Below, piece after piece: positions 1-7,131 of a stretch of DNA of 38,571 nt. The notes below the pieces were generated by a model. That model made no database searches. It was not told where the DNA came from and saw nothing but the letters and a program-made list of their open reading frames with translations. Numbering within the stretch: the first letter of the stretch is position 1; each line of letters begins with the position of its first letter. This DNA comes from a virus, in IMG/VR virus record IMGVR_UViG_3300027793_000152, positions 1 to 38,571 of that record; one strand, given 5' to 3'. A program made the position numbers and the translations under genes.

Positions 1-247
1 ACCAAATTTGATTTGCGACGCCTCTATTCATACCTGTTTCCCATTTTTCGCCACCTTTACTTAACATGTTGGCTTTCCCTCTTTTAGGTCCACCGTGAAT
101 ATCGGCCCATTTTGGTGGTACTTTACCACCCCCTGTAGAACCTCCTGAAGGTGCAGCTGCCGCTTCTTGTTCTCCAATTTCACTTGATGTTTTCTTATCC
201 GAGTACTTTTCGAATAGTGTTATTAAAATATCTACGTCTAAAATCAT
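1..247 (-). CDS. Hypothetical protein, 3' end outside window
   Basis: The ATG is at 247 and the frame stays open for 82 codons to the left edge, so the C-terminus is missing. The visible part has a short helical, acidic N-terminus (MILDVDILITLFEKYSDKK), an Ala/Gly/Pro/Ser-rich linker around residues 35-55, and then a basic, Gly-rich stretch that includes GGPKRGKANMLSKGG. A TATTTAT late box lies 4 nt before the start codon. I recognise no family. The late box and the low-complexity linker would fit a virion or packaged protein, but that is inference. Confidence 0.7.
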   Translation of the reverse strand, partial: MILDVDILITLFEKYSDKKTSSEIGEQEAAAAPSGGSTGGGKVPPKWADIHGGPKRGKANMLSKGGEKWETGMNRGVANQIW

Positions 248-251
248 ATAA

Positions 252-259
252 ATAAATAT
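252..259 (-). promoter_or_regulatory. Late-type promoter box (ATATTTAT)
   Basis: ATATTTAT in the sense of the leftward gene, ending 4 nt before its ATG at 247. It belongs to the window-wide TATTTAT family. Confidence 0.6.
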
Positions 260-289
260 TTTTTGGTTTGGTAAAATTTCATACCTTTG
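259..289 (+). promoter_or_regulatory. Host-type promoter, weak -33
   Basis: TACCTTTG at 282-289 matches the Bacteroidota -7 consensus TAnnTTTG. With the usual 20-nt spacer the -33 position reads TTT rather than TTG. The box ends 5 nt before the ATG at 295, so the transcript would be leaderless or nearly so. Confidence 0.5.
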
Positions 290-294
290 GGATT

Positions 295-837
295 ATGAAA
301 AAATATATTATTTTCTTACTCCCATTTCTCATATCATGTGAAAAATATGTTACTGAAGTCAGTGACCTGACTTTGAGTGGAAAGTATGTTGTTTCCAAAG
401 TTACTCTGATTCAAACATCACAGGCAACCACAAAAGATACAACCTTCCTTTCAGGTTCTACTTTTATGACTCCATACCTTCCTGACCCATTTGATTCAAT
501 CAAAGTAGATAATTTCTATCTGCATTTTGATTACTCAACCATAAGAATGATTTGGTTCAATAGACAACAAAATGGTCAAAGGGATAGATGGGAGTATGGT
601 GAGTCACCAAACGAAATTATGTTTTGGAGGGTTCCATATAGTTTTGATGCATATACTACAGGAAAAATTCAATTTGACTACAAACCAAAAGATAGAAATT
701 CTTACGCAAGAATTACGTTCCAAGTTGATAGTGACTTGTTAGAAACTCTTCAACTTTCAGGTTTAGATTTTGCACCCTACGGTAAAGATGGTCCGCACTA
801 CAGGTTAATTCTTTCTCTTAATAGAGTTGGACCTTAA
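295..837 (+). CDS. Predicted exported lipoprotein, function unknown
   Basis: 180 residues. The N-terminus MKKYIIFLLPFLISCEK is a lipoprotein signal peptide: a Lys pair, a hydrophobic core and a lipobox with Cys at residue 15. The start is placed at 295 rather than at the upstream in-frame codon at 268, because it gives a clean signal peptide and sits directly behind a TAnnTTTG promoter box. The mature part is rich in Phe, Tyr and Asp and looks like a beta-sandwich, but I recognise no family. The stop overlaps the stop of the convergent gene by 3-4 nt. A phage-encoded lipoprotein would be anchored in the host envelope. A role in superinfection exclusion is possible but unproven. Confidence 0.75.
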   Translation: MKKYIIFLLPFLISCEKYVTEVSDLTLSGKYVVSKVTLIQTSQATTKDTTFLSGSTFMTPYLPDPFDSIKVDNFYLHFDYSTIRMIWFNRQQNGQRDRWEYGESPNEIMFWRVPYSFDAYTTGKIQFDYKPKDRNSYARITFQVDSDLLETLQLSGLDFAPYGKDGPHYRLILSLNRVGP

Positions 838-1133
838 TAAAATTCCGCACTTGGTAAAGAGTTAGGGTGAATTGTATAATATTCATTTAAGAATGTTATC
901 AATTCATCCTCATCCAATTCAACTTTGTCTTCGTCAACGAATGAATCATCTTCATCCTCGTCAAAAAAATCTAAAGATTCTGTGACTAAATCAAACCCGT
1001 ATTCTTCAACTATTGAATAATCTATTTGGTCTACTCTAATAACCTCATCGTTGTCCTCAATTGTCCTAAAAGAAACCTCCATGATGTTGCTATCACTGTT
1101 CATGAAGTAGGACACAATTTCTTTAATTTCCAT
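834..1133 (-). CDS. Small acidic protein, unknown
   Basis: 99 residues starting MEIKEIVSYFMNSDSN. An upstream in-frame non-ATG start would add 15 hydrophobic residues and is less likely. The central part is very acidic, with runs of Asp and Glu around residues 55-75. Strongly acidic small phage proteins are often DNA mimics or inhibitors of host factors, but nothing specific identifies this one. It is transcribed convergently with the lipoprotein gene and overlaps its stop. Confidence 0.65.
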   Translation of the reverse strand: MEIKEIVSYFMNSDSNIMEVSFRTIEDNDEVIRVDQIDYSIVEEYGFDLVTESLDFFDEDEDDSFVDEDKVELDEDELITFLNEYYTIHPNSLPSAEFY

Positions 1134-1152
1134 AAGCAATTTTATATAACAA

Positions 1153-1183
1153 ATATTATAAAGTAAGGTAAAAGTCATTTCAA
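1153..1183 (-). promoter_or_regulatory. Possible host-type promoter variant
   Basis: On the minus strand TTG (1181-1183) is followed after exactly 20 nt by TATAATAT (1153-1160). The spacing equals that of the clear host-type promoters, but the -7 box deviates from TAnnTTTG. Confidence 0.35.
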
Positions 1184-1211
1184 AATTTTTCTTTTACCAT
1201 TTTTTTTCTGT

Positions 1212-1219
1212 GTATTTAT
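1212..1219 (+). promoter_or_regulatory. Late-type promoter box (GTATTTAT)
   Basis: GTATTTAT, 27 nt before the ATG at 1247. It belongs to the TATTTAT family. Confidence 0.55.
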
Positions 1220-1246
1220 GGTTACTTTTTACTAAAGACAAATTTT

Positions 1247-1843
1247 ATGAGATTTAATTCACTTACAATTGACGATTTCTACGCAAACCCAATGGATGTT
1301 AGAGAATTCGCACTCAAACAAGAATTTAAAGTTAGAGGAAATTATCCAGGTCAAAGAACAAGGTCATTTTTAAATGACGGACTTAAAAAGAAATTAAGAG
1401 ATATTCTTTATCCATTTGCTGGAGAAATTACCTATTGGGGTAGTGACGACCCTGAAAACAATTATACTGGTTCTTTTCAATATACGGTAGCAGAAGACAG
1501 GTCATGGATTCACGCTGACTCCACAACTGATTGGGCCGCGGTTTGTTACCTAACACCCGACGCTCCTCTTAGTTCGGGAACGGGTATTTTTCGACATAAA
1601 GCAACAGGGTGGATGCACTACGATTATAAAAGAGAAAATGAACCAGGCTACAAAGAGTCTGCACCTCCTGGTATTGATTGTAGAGATTATACAAAATGGG
1701 AATTAGTCGATAGAGTTGGAAATGTTTTTAATCGTCTTATCATGTATAGAGCAGACAACTATCACGTATCCTTGGATTATTTCGGAAGGGATATGTACGA
1801 TGGAAGATTATTTCAGGTATTTTTCTTCAATACTGAACGTTAA
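1247..1843 (+). CDS. Fe(II)/2-oxoglutarate oxygenase-like protein (DUF6445-like)
   Basis: 198 residues. It resembles the DUF6445 family, which has the double-stranded beta-helix fold of Fe(II)/2-oxoglutarate oxygenases. The candidate iron ligands are H89 and D91 (WIHAD) and H173 (NYHVS). R187 (GRLFQVFFF) is a candidate for binding the 2-oxoglutarate carboxylate. The region 100-116, from YLTPDAP to GTGIFRHK, is typical of the family. The substrate is unknown: related enzymes hydroxylate amino acids, proteins or modified bases. It starts behind a late-type box and converges on the gene at 1840 with a 4-nt overlap. Together with the second oxygenase at 2256 it suggests a modification function. 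Fold assignment is fairly sure; activity is inference. Confidence 0.7.
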   Translation: MRFNSLTIDDFYANPMDVREFALKQEFKVRGNYPGQRTRSFLNDGLKKKLRDILYPFAGEITYWGSDDPENNYTGSFQYTVAEDRSWIHADSTTDWAAVCYLTPDAPLSSGTGIFRHKATGWMHYDYKRENEPGYKESAPPGIDCRDYTKWELVDRVGNVFNRLIMYRADNYHVSLDYFGRDMYDGRLFQVFFFNTER

Positions 1844-2259
1844 TCAAATTTGAAATCTTTAAGTAAATTCGGATTAAGGTCTGCAACTACGCTTATAATT
1901 CCTTCTGCACAATAACATTTATTTGGATGAAATGTTGAGGTGACTAATCTCATGTAATTGAATCCCAATACCAAAGTAAAAAAATGGTCTCTTTGATAGA
2001 GCTTATTCGCTGTAATATGTGGGTCTAATGATAACAAGAAGTCGTAAGATTTAGAAGATTCACTTTCAAAAACAGGAATAGACATTTGGTCTACAATGTA
2101 TCTAAAAGGATGAAATCCTATTTCATCCGTTGGTCCCATAAGTGACTGAATTTGTTGTGCTGGTAATGGTTTAGATGCAGTAAAATGCCACAACCAATAT
2201 TCATTGGCTAGACCAACTCTCCTATAATCTTGAACTGATATGTATTCGTGTCGTATCAT
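1840..2259 (-). CDS. Hypothetical protein downstream of an oxygenase
   Basis: 139 residues. Its ATG overlaps the stop of the upstream oxygenase gene (ATGA at 2256-2259), so the two are translationally coupled. It is rich in aromatic residues (Trp, Phe, Tyr, His), for example NEYWLWHFTASKPLP near residue 20 and NKCYCAEG near residue 115, and is probably a compact globular protein. No family is recognised. Coupling suggests a job linked to the oxygenase. Confidence 0.65.
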   Translation of the reverse strand: MIRHEYISVQDYRRVGLANEYWLWHFTASKPLPAQQIQSLMGPTDEIGFHPFRYIVDQMSIPVFESESSKSYDFLLSLDPHITANKLYQRDHFFTLVLGFNYMRLVTSTFHPNKCYCAEGIISVVADLNPNLLKDFKFD

Positions 2260-2855
2260 CTCAAATTAGCACCACACAACCAAGTAACTAATGACCTTCT
2301 TAATCCTGATGATAGTGGCGTAACTCTGTGTAAAAGAAACGAAGGGAAAAAACAAATTAAGCCTTTTTCTTTGGGGACATTGATGATGCTTCCACCTGTA
2401 TTCATTTGTAGTTCACCTCCCTCGTACTCATCTGCATTTGAAAGTTGTAAGACTATGGATAGTTTTCTATTTGAGATACCTACACCTAAATCAGCGTGCC
2501 AATCATAATGACCTCCGTTACCGTAATATGATGTATATTGTAAATCATCTTGGAAATCCCAAATATCAAAATTCCACATTTCATTATTTGCCTTTATTGC
2601 CAAATCAGCAATTCTATCGTAAAGCCAACTTGTTTTTTGGTTATTAGACAACCAAGCAATATCACTTACTCTGTATTCAGACACACTTTGACCGATATCT
2701 TCACCTACAGTAGTAGCTTTAATTTTTGGTTGAGATTCCCCAACTTCAATAATATTTTCAATTTCTTGGTCTGTAAAAACATTAGTGAAATAATAGTAAT
2801 TGAAATGATTGACGTTATTTCTTTGATTCGAAACAAATTTGTTGTTAGATGCCAT
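2256..2855 (-). CDS. Fe(II)/2-oxoglutarate dioxygenase, prolyl-4-hydroxylase/PKHD type
   Basis: 199 residues, the normal size for stand-alone PKHD-type (PiuC/prolyl hydroxylase-like) dioxygenases. The metal site reads HYDWHAD, with H120-x-D122, and the distal histidine is H176 in SFLLHRVTP. R186 or R187 in GLRRSLVTWLCG is the expected 2-oxoglutarate-binding arginine. EYEGGELQM (residues 143-151) and the LSIVLQLS strand (132-139) are also typical of the family. It starts the leftward pair 2256-2855 and 1840-2259. No box of either promoter class is obvious upstream. Phage relatives are common, but their substrates are mostly unknown. Confidence 0.88.
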   Translation of the reverse strand: MASNNKFVSNQRNNVNHFNYYYFTNVFTDQEIENIIEVGESQPKIKATTVGEDIGQSVSEYRVSDIAWLSNNQKTSWLYDRIADLAIKANNEMWNFDIWDFQDDLQYTSYYGNGGHYDWHADLGVGISNRKLSIVLQLSNADEYEGGELQMNTGGSIINVPKEKGLICFFPSFLLHRVTPLSSGLRRSLVTWLCGANLR

Positions 2856-2908
2856 GTTGTAATTTTATTACTTTAAGTTTAACCCGCTTTTCATATATTT
2901 TCAATAGT

Positions 2909-3862
2909 ATGATTGGAAAAAAATTGATTTTTGACGTGGTCTTGATTGGAGATGATGTTGACGTTTTTGAGATAAGGTTCAAAAAGTTATATGAAATCGT
3001 TGATTATTTTTTAATTTTCGGTGACCAAGAAAGTTTAGAAAAATTGAAAGAATTTTATGGTGTGATTGACCACAAAATCAAAACCTTTACACTACACAAA
3101 AACTATATCGATTCGCTCGAAAACAATAAATTTATTTCAATTTCAATACAATCCACGTTAGAAAAACTTTATAAAACCTTTGAAGACTATGTTTTTATAT
3201 CTTACGATAATGAAATTCCAGACATTGAATCACTAACTGAGGAACAATTAAATTCCAAAGAAGTTACCGTCTTATTGAATGATGTCTACGAATACGATTC
3301 GGAAAGAAAAAGAAAATATCCTGAAGTTGGGCCTGTCTTAGTAAATTTTAGTCATATCCTGAAAAATAAAAAAAATTTTTTTTCTGGTGTTATGCAAATC
3401 AAAAAGAGTAAAAGAAACCAAGACACCCATATACGAAACGGTTTTAAAATTTTAAACTATAAAAAAACAAATGATATTCAATCAAAATTCTATGAGTGTC
3501 CTGTATCAAAAAATTTAGTTGAATACCATTATAAAAGAGAAAAAAGAAAATTTGTTTTTTTCATTGATACTCCAATGAAAGATTGTGCGTCGGATTACCG
3601 TTTTGAAATAAAATCTACAAATAAGTTTCCTGAAGAAACAAAAATTGATTTGAATAAATCTGAAAATTTTTTAAAAATATTTGTACCTGAATATAATTTG
3701 TATGGTTCTGATACACAATCTTTTAACAATGTTTATAAAATAAACGAAATTAAAAGGATTATCTCGATTTTCGACTGCAAAGACGAGGATGATATAGAAA
3801 TATTTATTGATGAACAAGTGAAAAAATTAAAGTATCATGAAATAAAAAACCCCTCTTTATGA
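2909..3862 (+). CDS. GT17-like glycosyltransferase
   Basis: 317 residues with ATG at 2909. An upstream non-ATG start would place the start inside the promoter region of the divergent oxygenase. The N-terminus (IFDVVLIGDDVDVFEIR, then KLYEIVDYFLIFGDQ) has the layout of the glycosyltransferase 17 family, in which a D-x-F strand is followed by E-x-R and a (V/I)VDYFVI strand. The rest diverges and is Lys-rich. GT17 enzymes transfer N-acetylglucosamine; here the acceptor could be a phage or host surface glycan. The gene ends in a bidirectional terminator hairpin. The family call rests on the N-terminal 45 residues only. Confidence 0.5.
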   Translation: MIGKKLIFDVVLIGDDVDVFEIRFKKLYEIVDYFLIFGDQESLEKLKEFYGVIDHKIKTFTLHKNYIDSLENNKFISISIQSTLEKLYKTFEDYVFISYDNEIPDIESLTEEQLNSKEVTVLLNDVYEYDSERKRKYPEVGPVLVNFSHILKNKKNFFSGVMQIKKSKRNQDTHIRNGFKILNYKKTNDIQSKFYECPVSKNLVEYHYKREKRKFVFFIDTPMKDCASDYRFEIKSTNKFPEETKIDLNKSENFLKIFVPEYNLYGSDTQSFNNVYKINEIKRIISIFDCKDEDDIEIFIDEQVKKLKYHEIKNPSL

Positions 3863-3871
3863 GGGGTTTTT
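3846..3871. terminator. Bidirectional Rho-independent terminator
   Basis: A ten-base-pair stem, AAAACCCCTC / GAGGGGTTTT, with loop TTTAT. It has T runs on both strands and lies between the convergent genes ending at 3862 and 3876. Confidence 0.85.
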
Positions 3872-3875
3872 GTTA

Positions 3876-5045
3876 TTAAAGAACTTTCATTCTAATCATC
3901 ATTTCTGTTATCTTATTTTTTTGTTTTTCGAAAGACTCTTTCAAATCTTCATCAATTTCGTCCCAATTACCTGTATGGGCTTTAATTTCTTCCCACGTAG
4001 AATCCTCAGGGTTGAATTTTTCTAAATCCAAGTCTAATTCATTTGGTGCCAAATCTTTTTGCCAATAAACATCGTCTTCAGCGGTATCATCGTTAGATGA
4101 ACCTCCCCAACTTGATGTTTGGTAAGGTCCAGCACTTCCTGGTCCTTTTGAATCAAAATCAAATGCTGGTTCCATATCACCATAAATTCCTTGTACTCCT
4201 GAAATATCGGTCTCTTCTAACTCATCAGACCAAGCTGACTCCATTGTCTCGTACGCAGTTTCATCGTCACAATCTAAACAATCTTGTTCTTCCATTTCTC
4301 CTTCAGGGTAGACATCCATGGGTCCATTACTAACAAAATCGTAGGCTGGTTCAACATTACTGATGTCCATATCAGGAGCGTTTCCACCGCCAGTATACCC
4401 TTGTTCATACATTTCACTTGAATCAATTTCCAAGTCATCTGTTCCCACAACTTCGTCATCTTCGTTGTCTGGGTCTTCAAAATTGTCGACATAATCATCT
4501 TCTACTTGTTCTCTTTTTATTCCTTTCATGTGATGCATTTTTTCAAATGTACCGTATTTGTTACCTCCTCCTTGAACATAATCAAATTCTGCGTCACCCA
4601 AATCTTCAACATTATAGATATCATCTAAATGTCCTGTTTCATCCAATTCTTCCATTTTGTAACCACACTCGGAACACTCACCTTCGTTCATTGCTCCACC
4701 ACATTCAGAACACATAAGTTCTTTTGCCTCTTCCATTGCACCAATCTCACCTTTCCACCCACACTCCATACATTCACCTTCACTCATTTGCATCGCTCCG
4801 CATTCGTCACAAACCTCTTTCTGAACTTGTTCGTTTATTCCCATGTTGGTATAAGGTTTTACAACACCTTTGTTGTTTACTACTGCACCAACTTTGTCTT
4901 TTGCAAAGTCTTGTACATATAATGGTTGTTCGTTAGATACCGAGGATTGCATCGTTCTGTATCCATCGTATAGTGTTCTGTGTTTTGCCAAGATATCATT
5001 CTTCTCATCTTGACTCATTCTACTTGCAGCAAAGTATGCGTTCAT
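3876..5045 (-). CDS. Acidic protein with two zinc ribbons, probably late/structural
   Basis: 389 residues starting MNAYFAASRMSQDEKND at 5045, 16 nt behind a late-type box. The N-terminal helix is followed by a segment VNNKGVVKPYTNMGINE (residues 56-72), which I associate with uncultured phage proteins. Two closely related four-cysteine knuckles follow: C79/C82/C92/C95 and C112/C115/C124/C127. The remainder is extremely acidic. It contains a duplicated motif: EPAYDFVSNGP and EPAFDFDSKGP. Frequent Asn/Gly/Pro linkers suggest an extended protein. The function is unknown; a virion or scaffold-associated protein is the best guess. Confidence 0.75.
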   Translation of the reverse strand: MNAYFAASRMSQDEKNDILAKHRTLYDGYRTMQSSVSNEQPLYVQDFAKDKVGAVVNNKGVVKPYTNMGINEQVQKEVCDECGAMQMSEGECMECGWKGEIGAMEEAKELMCSECGGAMNEGECSECGYKMEELDETGHLDDIYNVEDLGDAEFDYVQGGGNKYGTFEKMHHMKGIKREQVEDDYVDNFEDPDNEDDEVVGTDDLEIDSSEMYEQGYTGGGNAPDMDISNVEPAYDFVSNGPMDVYPEGEMEEQDCLDCDDETAYETMESAWSDELEETDISGVQGIYGDMEPAFDFDSKGPGSAGPYQTSSWGGSSNDDTAEDDVYWQKDLAPNELDLDLEKFNPEDSTWEEIKAHTGNWDEIDEDLKESFEKQKNKITEMMIRMKVL

Positions 5046-5061
5046 AAAAGAATTGTTTCTT

Positions 5062-5069
5062 ATAAATAC
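5062..5069 (-). promoter_or_regulatory. Late-type promoter box (GTATTTAT)
   Basis: GTATTTAT on the minus strand, 16 nt before the ATG at 5045. Confidence 0.6.
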
Positions 5070-5094
5070 CAAATAATTTCCATTTTTCTATTTT

Positions 5095-5204
5095 ACATTG
5101 TCTTGGACAATGTTTAATATTCTGTAGACAGGTTCAGTTTAATTCTATTGATAAAGTATCTTGGTAATTTACTTATCGCCCAATAAAACTGACCTGTTTT
5201 TTTT
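5095..5204 (+). ncRNA. Structured RNA element or attenuator upstream of the thyA operon
   Basis: Two nested signals lie between the divergent genes. First, a perfect 8-bp inverted repeat ACATTGTC-TTG-GACAATGT at 5095-5113. Second, a long-range stem in which ACAGGTTCAGTTT (5128-5140) pairs with AAACTGACCTGT (5186-5197) with one bulged base, followed directly by a run of T to 5204. Inside the big stem, GATAAAGTA and TTACTTATC can form another arm. The T run gives it the look of a terminator of a plus-strand RNA, yet no plus-strand gene precedes it. It may be a small RNA or a leader attenuator. No clear promoter is seen for it. Confidence 0.5.
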
Positions 5205-5218
5205 ATGCCATTTTTTTG

Positions 5219-5226
5219 TATATTTG
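5219..5226 (+). promoter_or_regulatory. Host-type -7 box (TATATTTG)
   Basis: TATATTTG fits TAnnTTTG, 20 nt before the ATG at 5247. No TTG is present at the usual 20-nt spacing. It would drive the five-gene thyA operon. Confidence 0.5.
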
Positions 5227-5246
5227 TATTCTAAACAAATTAAATC

Positions 5247-5462
5247 ATGCAAACACTTATTTTCAACACAACTACAAAATCAATCAAAGTTTACGAGAAC
5301 TACACCTCTGAAAATCAAAAAATTTTAATGGAAATGTCTAGCATTCCGACCGTGAAGGTTTGTGAAGGATTTTATGAGGTAATCCAAAGTGATGAATTTG
5401 AAAAAAAATATCCTGTCCTTCGTCTACCAATTTCAAACACAAACATGGTAATAACAAAATAA
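5247..5462 (+). CDS. Hypothetical protein, first gene of thyA operon
   Basis: 71 residues, MQTLIFNTTTKSIKVYENY to the C-terminal ISNTNMVITK. The alternating hydrophobic pattern suggests a small beta-rich protein. It is followed after 1 nt by the next gene, and the five genes 5247-7131 touch or overlap, so they form one operon ending in thymidylate synthase. No family is recognised. Confidence 0.65.
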   Translation: MQTLIFNTTTKSIKVYENYTSENQKILMEMSSIPTVKVCEGFYEVIQSDEFEKKYPVLRLPISNTNMVITK

Positions 5463-5463
5463 T

Positions 5464-5661
5464 ATGGACATCAGACTCACTGAAATATTTGAAAACACAA
5501 TACCTCATAGTTCTTTCTTAAGTGAAAGTGCTATCAAGAGTTGCATGTATCAATCCTACAAGTTGGGTGTAGATGACGTTTTGGAATGGTTGAAAAAAAA
5601 CGACCATCTGTCCGATAACATAAATTATCTAATTGAAGAATTTCAAAATCAGAAAAATTAA
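5464..5661 (+). CDS. Hypothetical small protein
   Basis: 65 residues, mainly helical (residues 1-60), with Cys at 27 in SAIKSCMYQSYKLGVDDVL. It lies 1 nt after the previous stop and 2 nt before the next ATG. The function is unknown. Its place in the thyA operon suggests early expression. Confidence 0.65.
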   Translation: MDIRLTEIFENTIPHSSFLSESAIKSCMYQSYKLGVDDVLEWLKKNDHLSDNINYLIEEFQNQKN

Positions 5662-5663
5662 AA

Positions 5664-5828
5664 ATGAGTATCACTAGCGAAGAGATAATTGATGAAATTT
5701 TACATGAAGCCAGTAAGTATGATTTGAGAAAAGAAGTCATAGATACAGCTAAACAAATTTTAGAGGAGTCTCCAAACTTAGACCGAGTTTCCGCTTACGA
5801 ACTAGCTTTTCAAGAATGGGTAAAATGA
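5664..5828 (+). CDS. Small helical protein (54 aa)
   Basis: A short frame read directly from the sequence: ATG at 5664, stop TGA at 5826-5828, 54 codons, starting MSITSEEIIDEILHEASK and ending AFQEWVK. It is acidic and almost entirely helical. It sits 2 nt after the previous stop, and its TGA overlaps the ATG of the next gene (ATGA). That fills the only gap in an otherwise continuous operon and supports it as a real gene. Confidence 0.6.
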   Translation: MSITSEEIIDEILHEASKYDLRKEVIDTAKQILEESPNLDRVSAYELAFQEWVK

Positions 5829-6037
5829 AAGAATTAGATTTACACGGTATATTTCATAGAGATGTAAGAGACAAGGTAGAAAATTTTGTTCTCTTACACT
5901 CTACTGAATTACCTGTTAGAATTATCACAGGAGACTCACTTAGAATGAGAAATTTAACTGTAAACATTCTTAATAAACATAAATTTACCTACGACATACC
6001 AGCTCACAACCCTGGTGAAATAATAGTTTTATCATGA
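5825..6037 (+). CDS. Minimal Smr-like domain protein
   Basis: 70 residues. It opens with the Smr signature LDLHG (residues 4-8) and has IITGDSLRMR at 34-42 in the place where Smr domains have the TGxG loop. The order of a helix after LDLHG, a strand VRIITG, a helix and a C-terminal strand (GEIIVLS) matches the family. Smr domains bind or nick nucleic acids: MutS2-associated domains act on DNA and SmrB acts on collided ribosomes. The loop here reads TGDS rather than TGKG, so activity is uncertain. The start at 5825, inside ATGA overlap, is preferred over 5816 because it couples to the previous gene. Confidence 0.6.
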   Translation: MKELDLHGIFHRDVRDKVENFVLLHSTELPVRIITGDSLRMRNLTVNILNKHKFTYDIPAHNPGEIIVLS

Positions 6038-7131
6038 ATACTATAGACAAAAAATATCAAGACCTACTACTCCACATCCTTCGTGATGGGGTAGAAAAAA
6101 AAGATAGAACAGGTACGGGAACCAAATCAATCTTTGGTTATCAAATTCGTCATAACATGAGAGAGGGGTTTCCCTTACTCACAACAAAAAAAATGGCATG
6201 GAAAACTATGGTAACTGAATTACTTTGGTTTTTACGTGGTGATACTAACATCAAGTATTTGGTTGATAATGGTTGTAACATTTGGAATGGTGATGCTTAT
6301 AAAAATTATTTGAACATTACTAAACGTGAGTTTGAACTAAATTCAGCGATGTCGGGTCATCCTCATTTCAACCTCAAATCTGTAGATGAGTTCATAGATA
6401 AAATCAAAACTGATAAGAAATTTGCCAAAGAATATGGTGAATTAGGTCCTATATACGGTAAACAATGGAGACAATGGCAAGGTTGGATGACCACTTCTAA
6501 AGGTGAAATGGGCTCATTGTGGTTCGACCAAATTCAAAGATTAGTTCACATGTTAAGAACAGAACCTGATTCAAGAAGGCTTATGGTTAATGCTTGGAAT
6601 GTTGGTGAATTAGATGAAATGGTATTACCTCCATGCCATTACGGGTTTCAAATATATACAAGAGAACTTACATACAGGGAAAGATATAGTTTGTGGTTTT
6701 CCAAAAATTACGAAACGGGGATGGAATACGATGAAACAATAATTCCTGATTTTGATAATGAGTACTACTGCAAGACACCTACAAGAGCAATATCTTTAAT
6801 GTGGAATCAGAGGTCTGTTGATACGTTTTTAGGTTTGCCTTTCAATATTGCATCCTATGGATTACTACTTACTTTGCTCGGCAAATTAACCAATATGGTT
6901 CCCGACGAGTTAATTGGTAATTTGGGGGACACTCATTTGTATCTTAATCATATTGACCAAGCAAGGGAACAAATCGAAAGAAAATCTTTCGAACTTCCGA
7001 ACGTAAAATTAAATTTTGATTTTAAGTTCAGAGATGGTTATATTGTTGATTGGGAAAAAATCGGTGTTGATGATATCCAGTTAATGAACTACACCTCCCA
7101 CCCTTCTATCAAGGCACCTTTGAGTAATTAA
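6034..7131 (+). CDS. thyA: Thymidylate synthase with internal insertions
   Basis: The enzyme makes dTMP from dUMP using methylene-tetrahydrofolate. 365 residues, about 100 more than the E. coli enzyme. Conserved parts: DRTGTGTKSIFG (24-35) for dUMP phosphate, FPLLTTKK (46-53), WFLRGDTNI (65-73), GPIYGKQWR (138-146), PDSRRLMVNAWN (178-189), the catalytic Cys201 in PPCHYGFQ, GLPFNIASY (267-275), H301/Y303 in GDTHLYLNH, and the C-terminal HPSIKAPLSN. The extra length sits in two places: about residues 93-130, and about 210-256, between the strand after the active Cys and QRSVDTFLGLP. All key residues are kept, so it should be active. It closes the operon and overlaps the Smr-like gene by 4 nt. 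It would feed phage DNA synthesis. Confidence 0.97.
   Translation: MNTIDKKYQDLLLHILRDGVEKKDRTGTGTKSIFGYQIRHNMREGFPLLTTKKMAWKTMVTELLWFLRGDTNIKYLVDNGCNIWNGDAYKNYLNITKREFELNSAMSGHPHFNLKSVDEFIDKIKTDKKFAKEYGELGPIYGKQWRQWQGWMTTSKGEMGSLWFDQIQRLVHMLRTEPDSRRLMVNAWNVGELDEMVLPPCHYGFQIYTRELTYRERYSLWFSKNYETGMEYDETIIPDFDNEYYCKTPTRAISLMWNQRSVDTFLGLPFNIASYGLLLTLLGKLTNMVPDELIGNLGDTHLYLNHIDQAREQIERKSFELPNVKLNFDFKFRDGYIVDWEKIGVDDIQLMNYTSHPSIKAPLSN

Noticed and set aside
2248-2876. Plus-strand open frames at 2248, 2438 and 2550
   Set aside because: They lie wholly antisense to the PKHD-type dioxygenase, whose metal-site motifs are clear.
3876-5045. Plus-strand open frames at 4097, 4418, 4629 and 4724 and a second minus frame at 4274
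   Set aside because: They are rich in His, Leu and Phe and are reverse-frame shadows of the acidic zinc-ribbon gene; none has a promoter box or start context.
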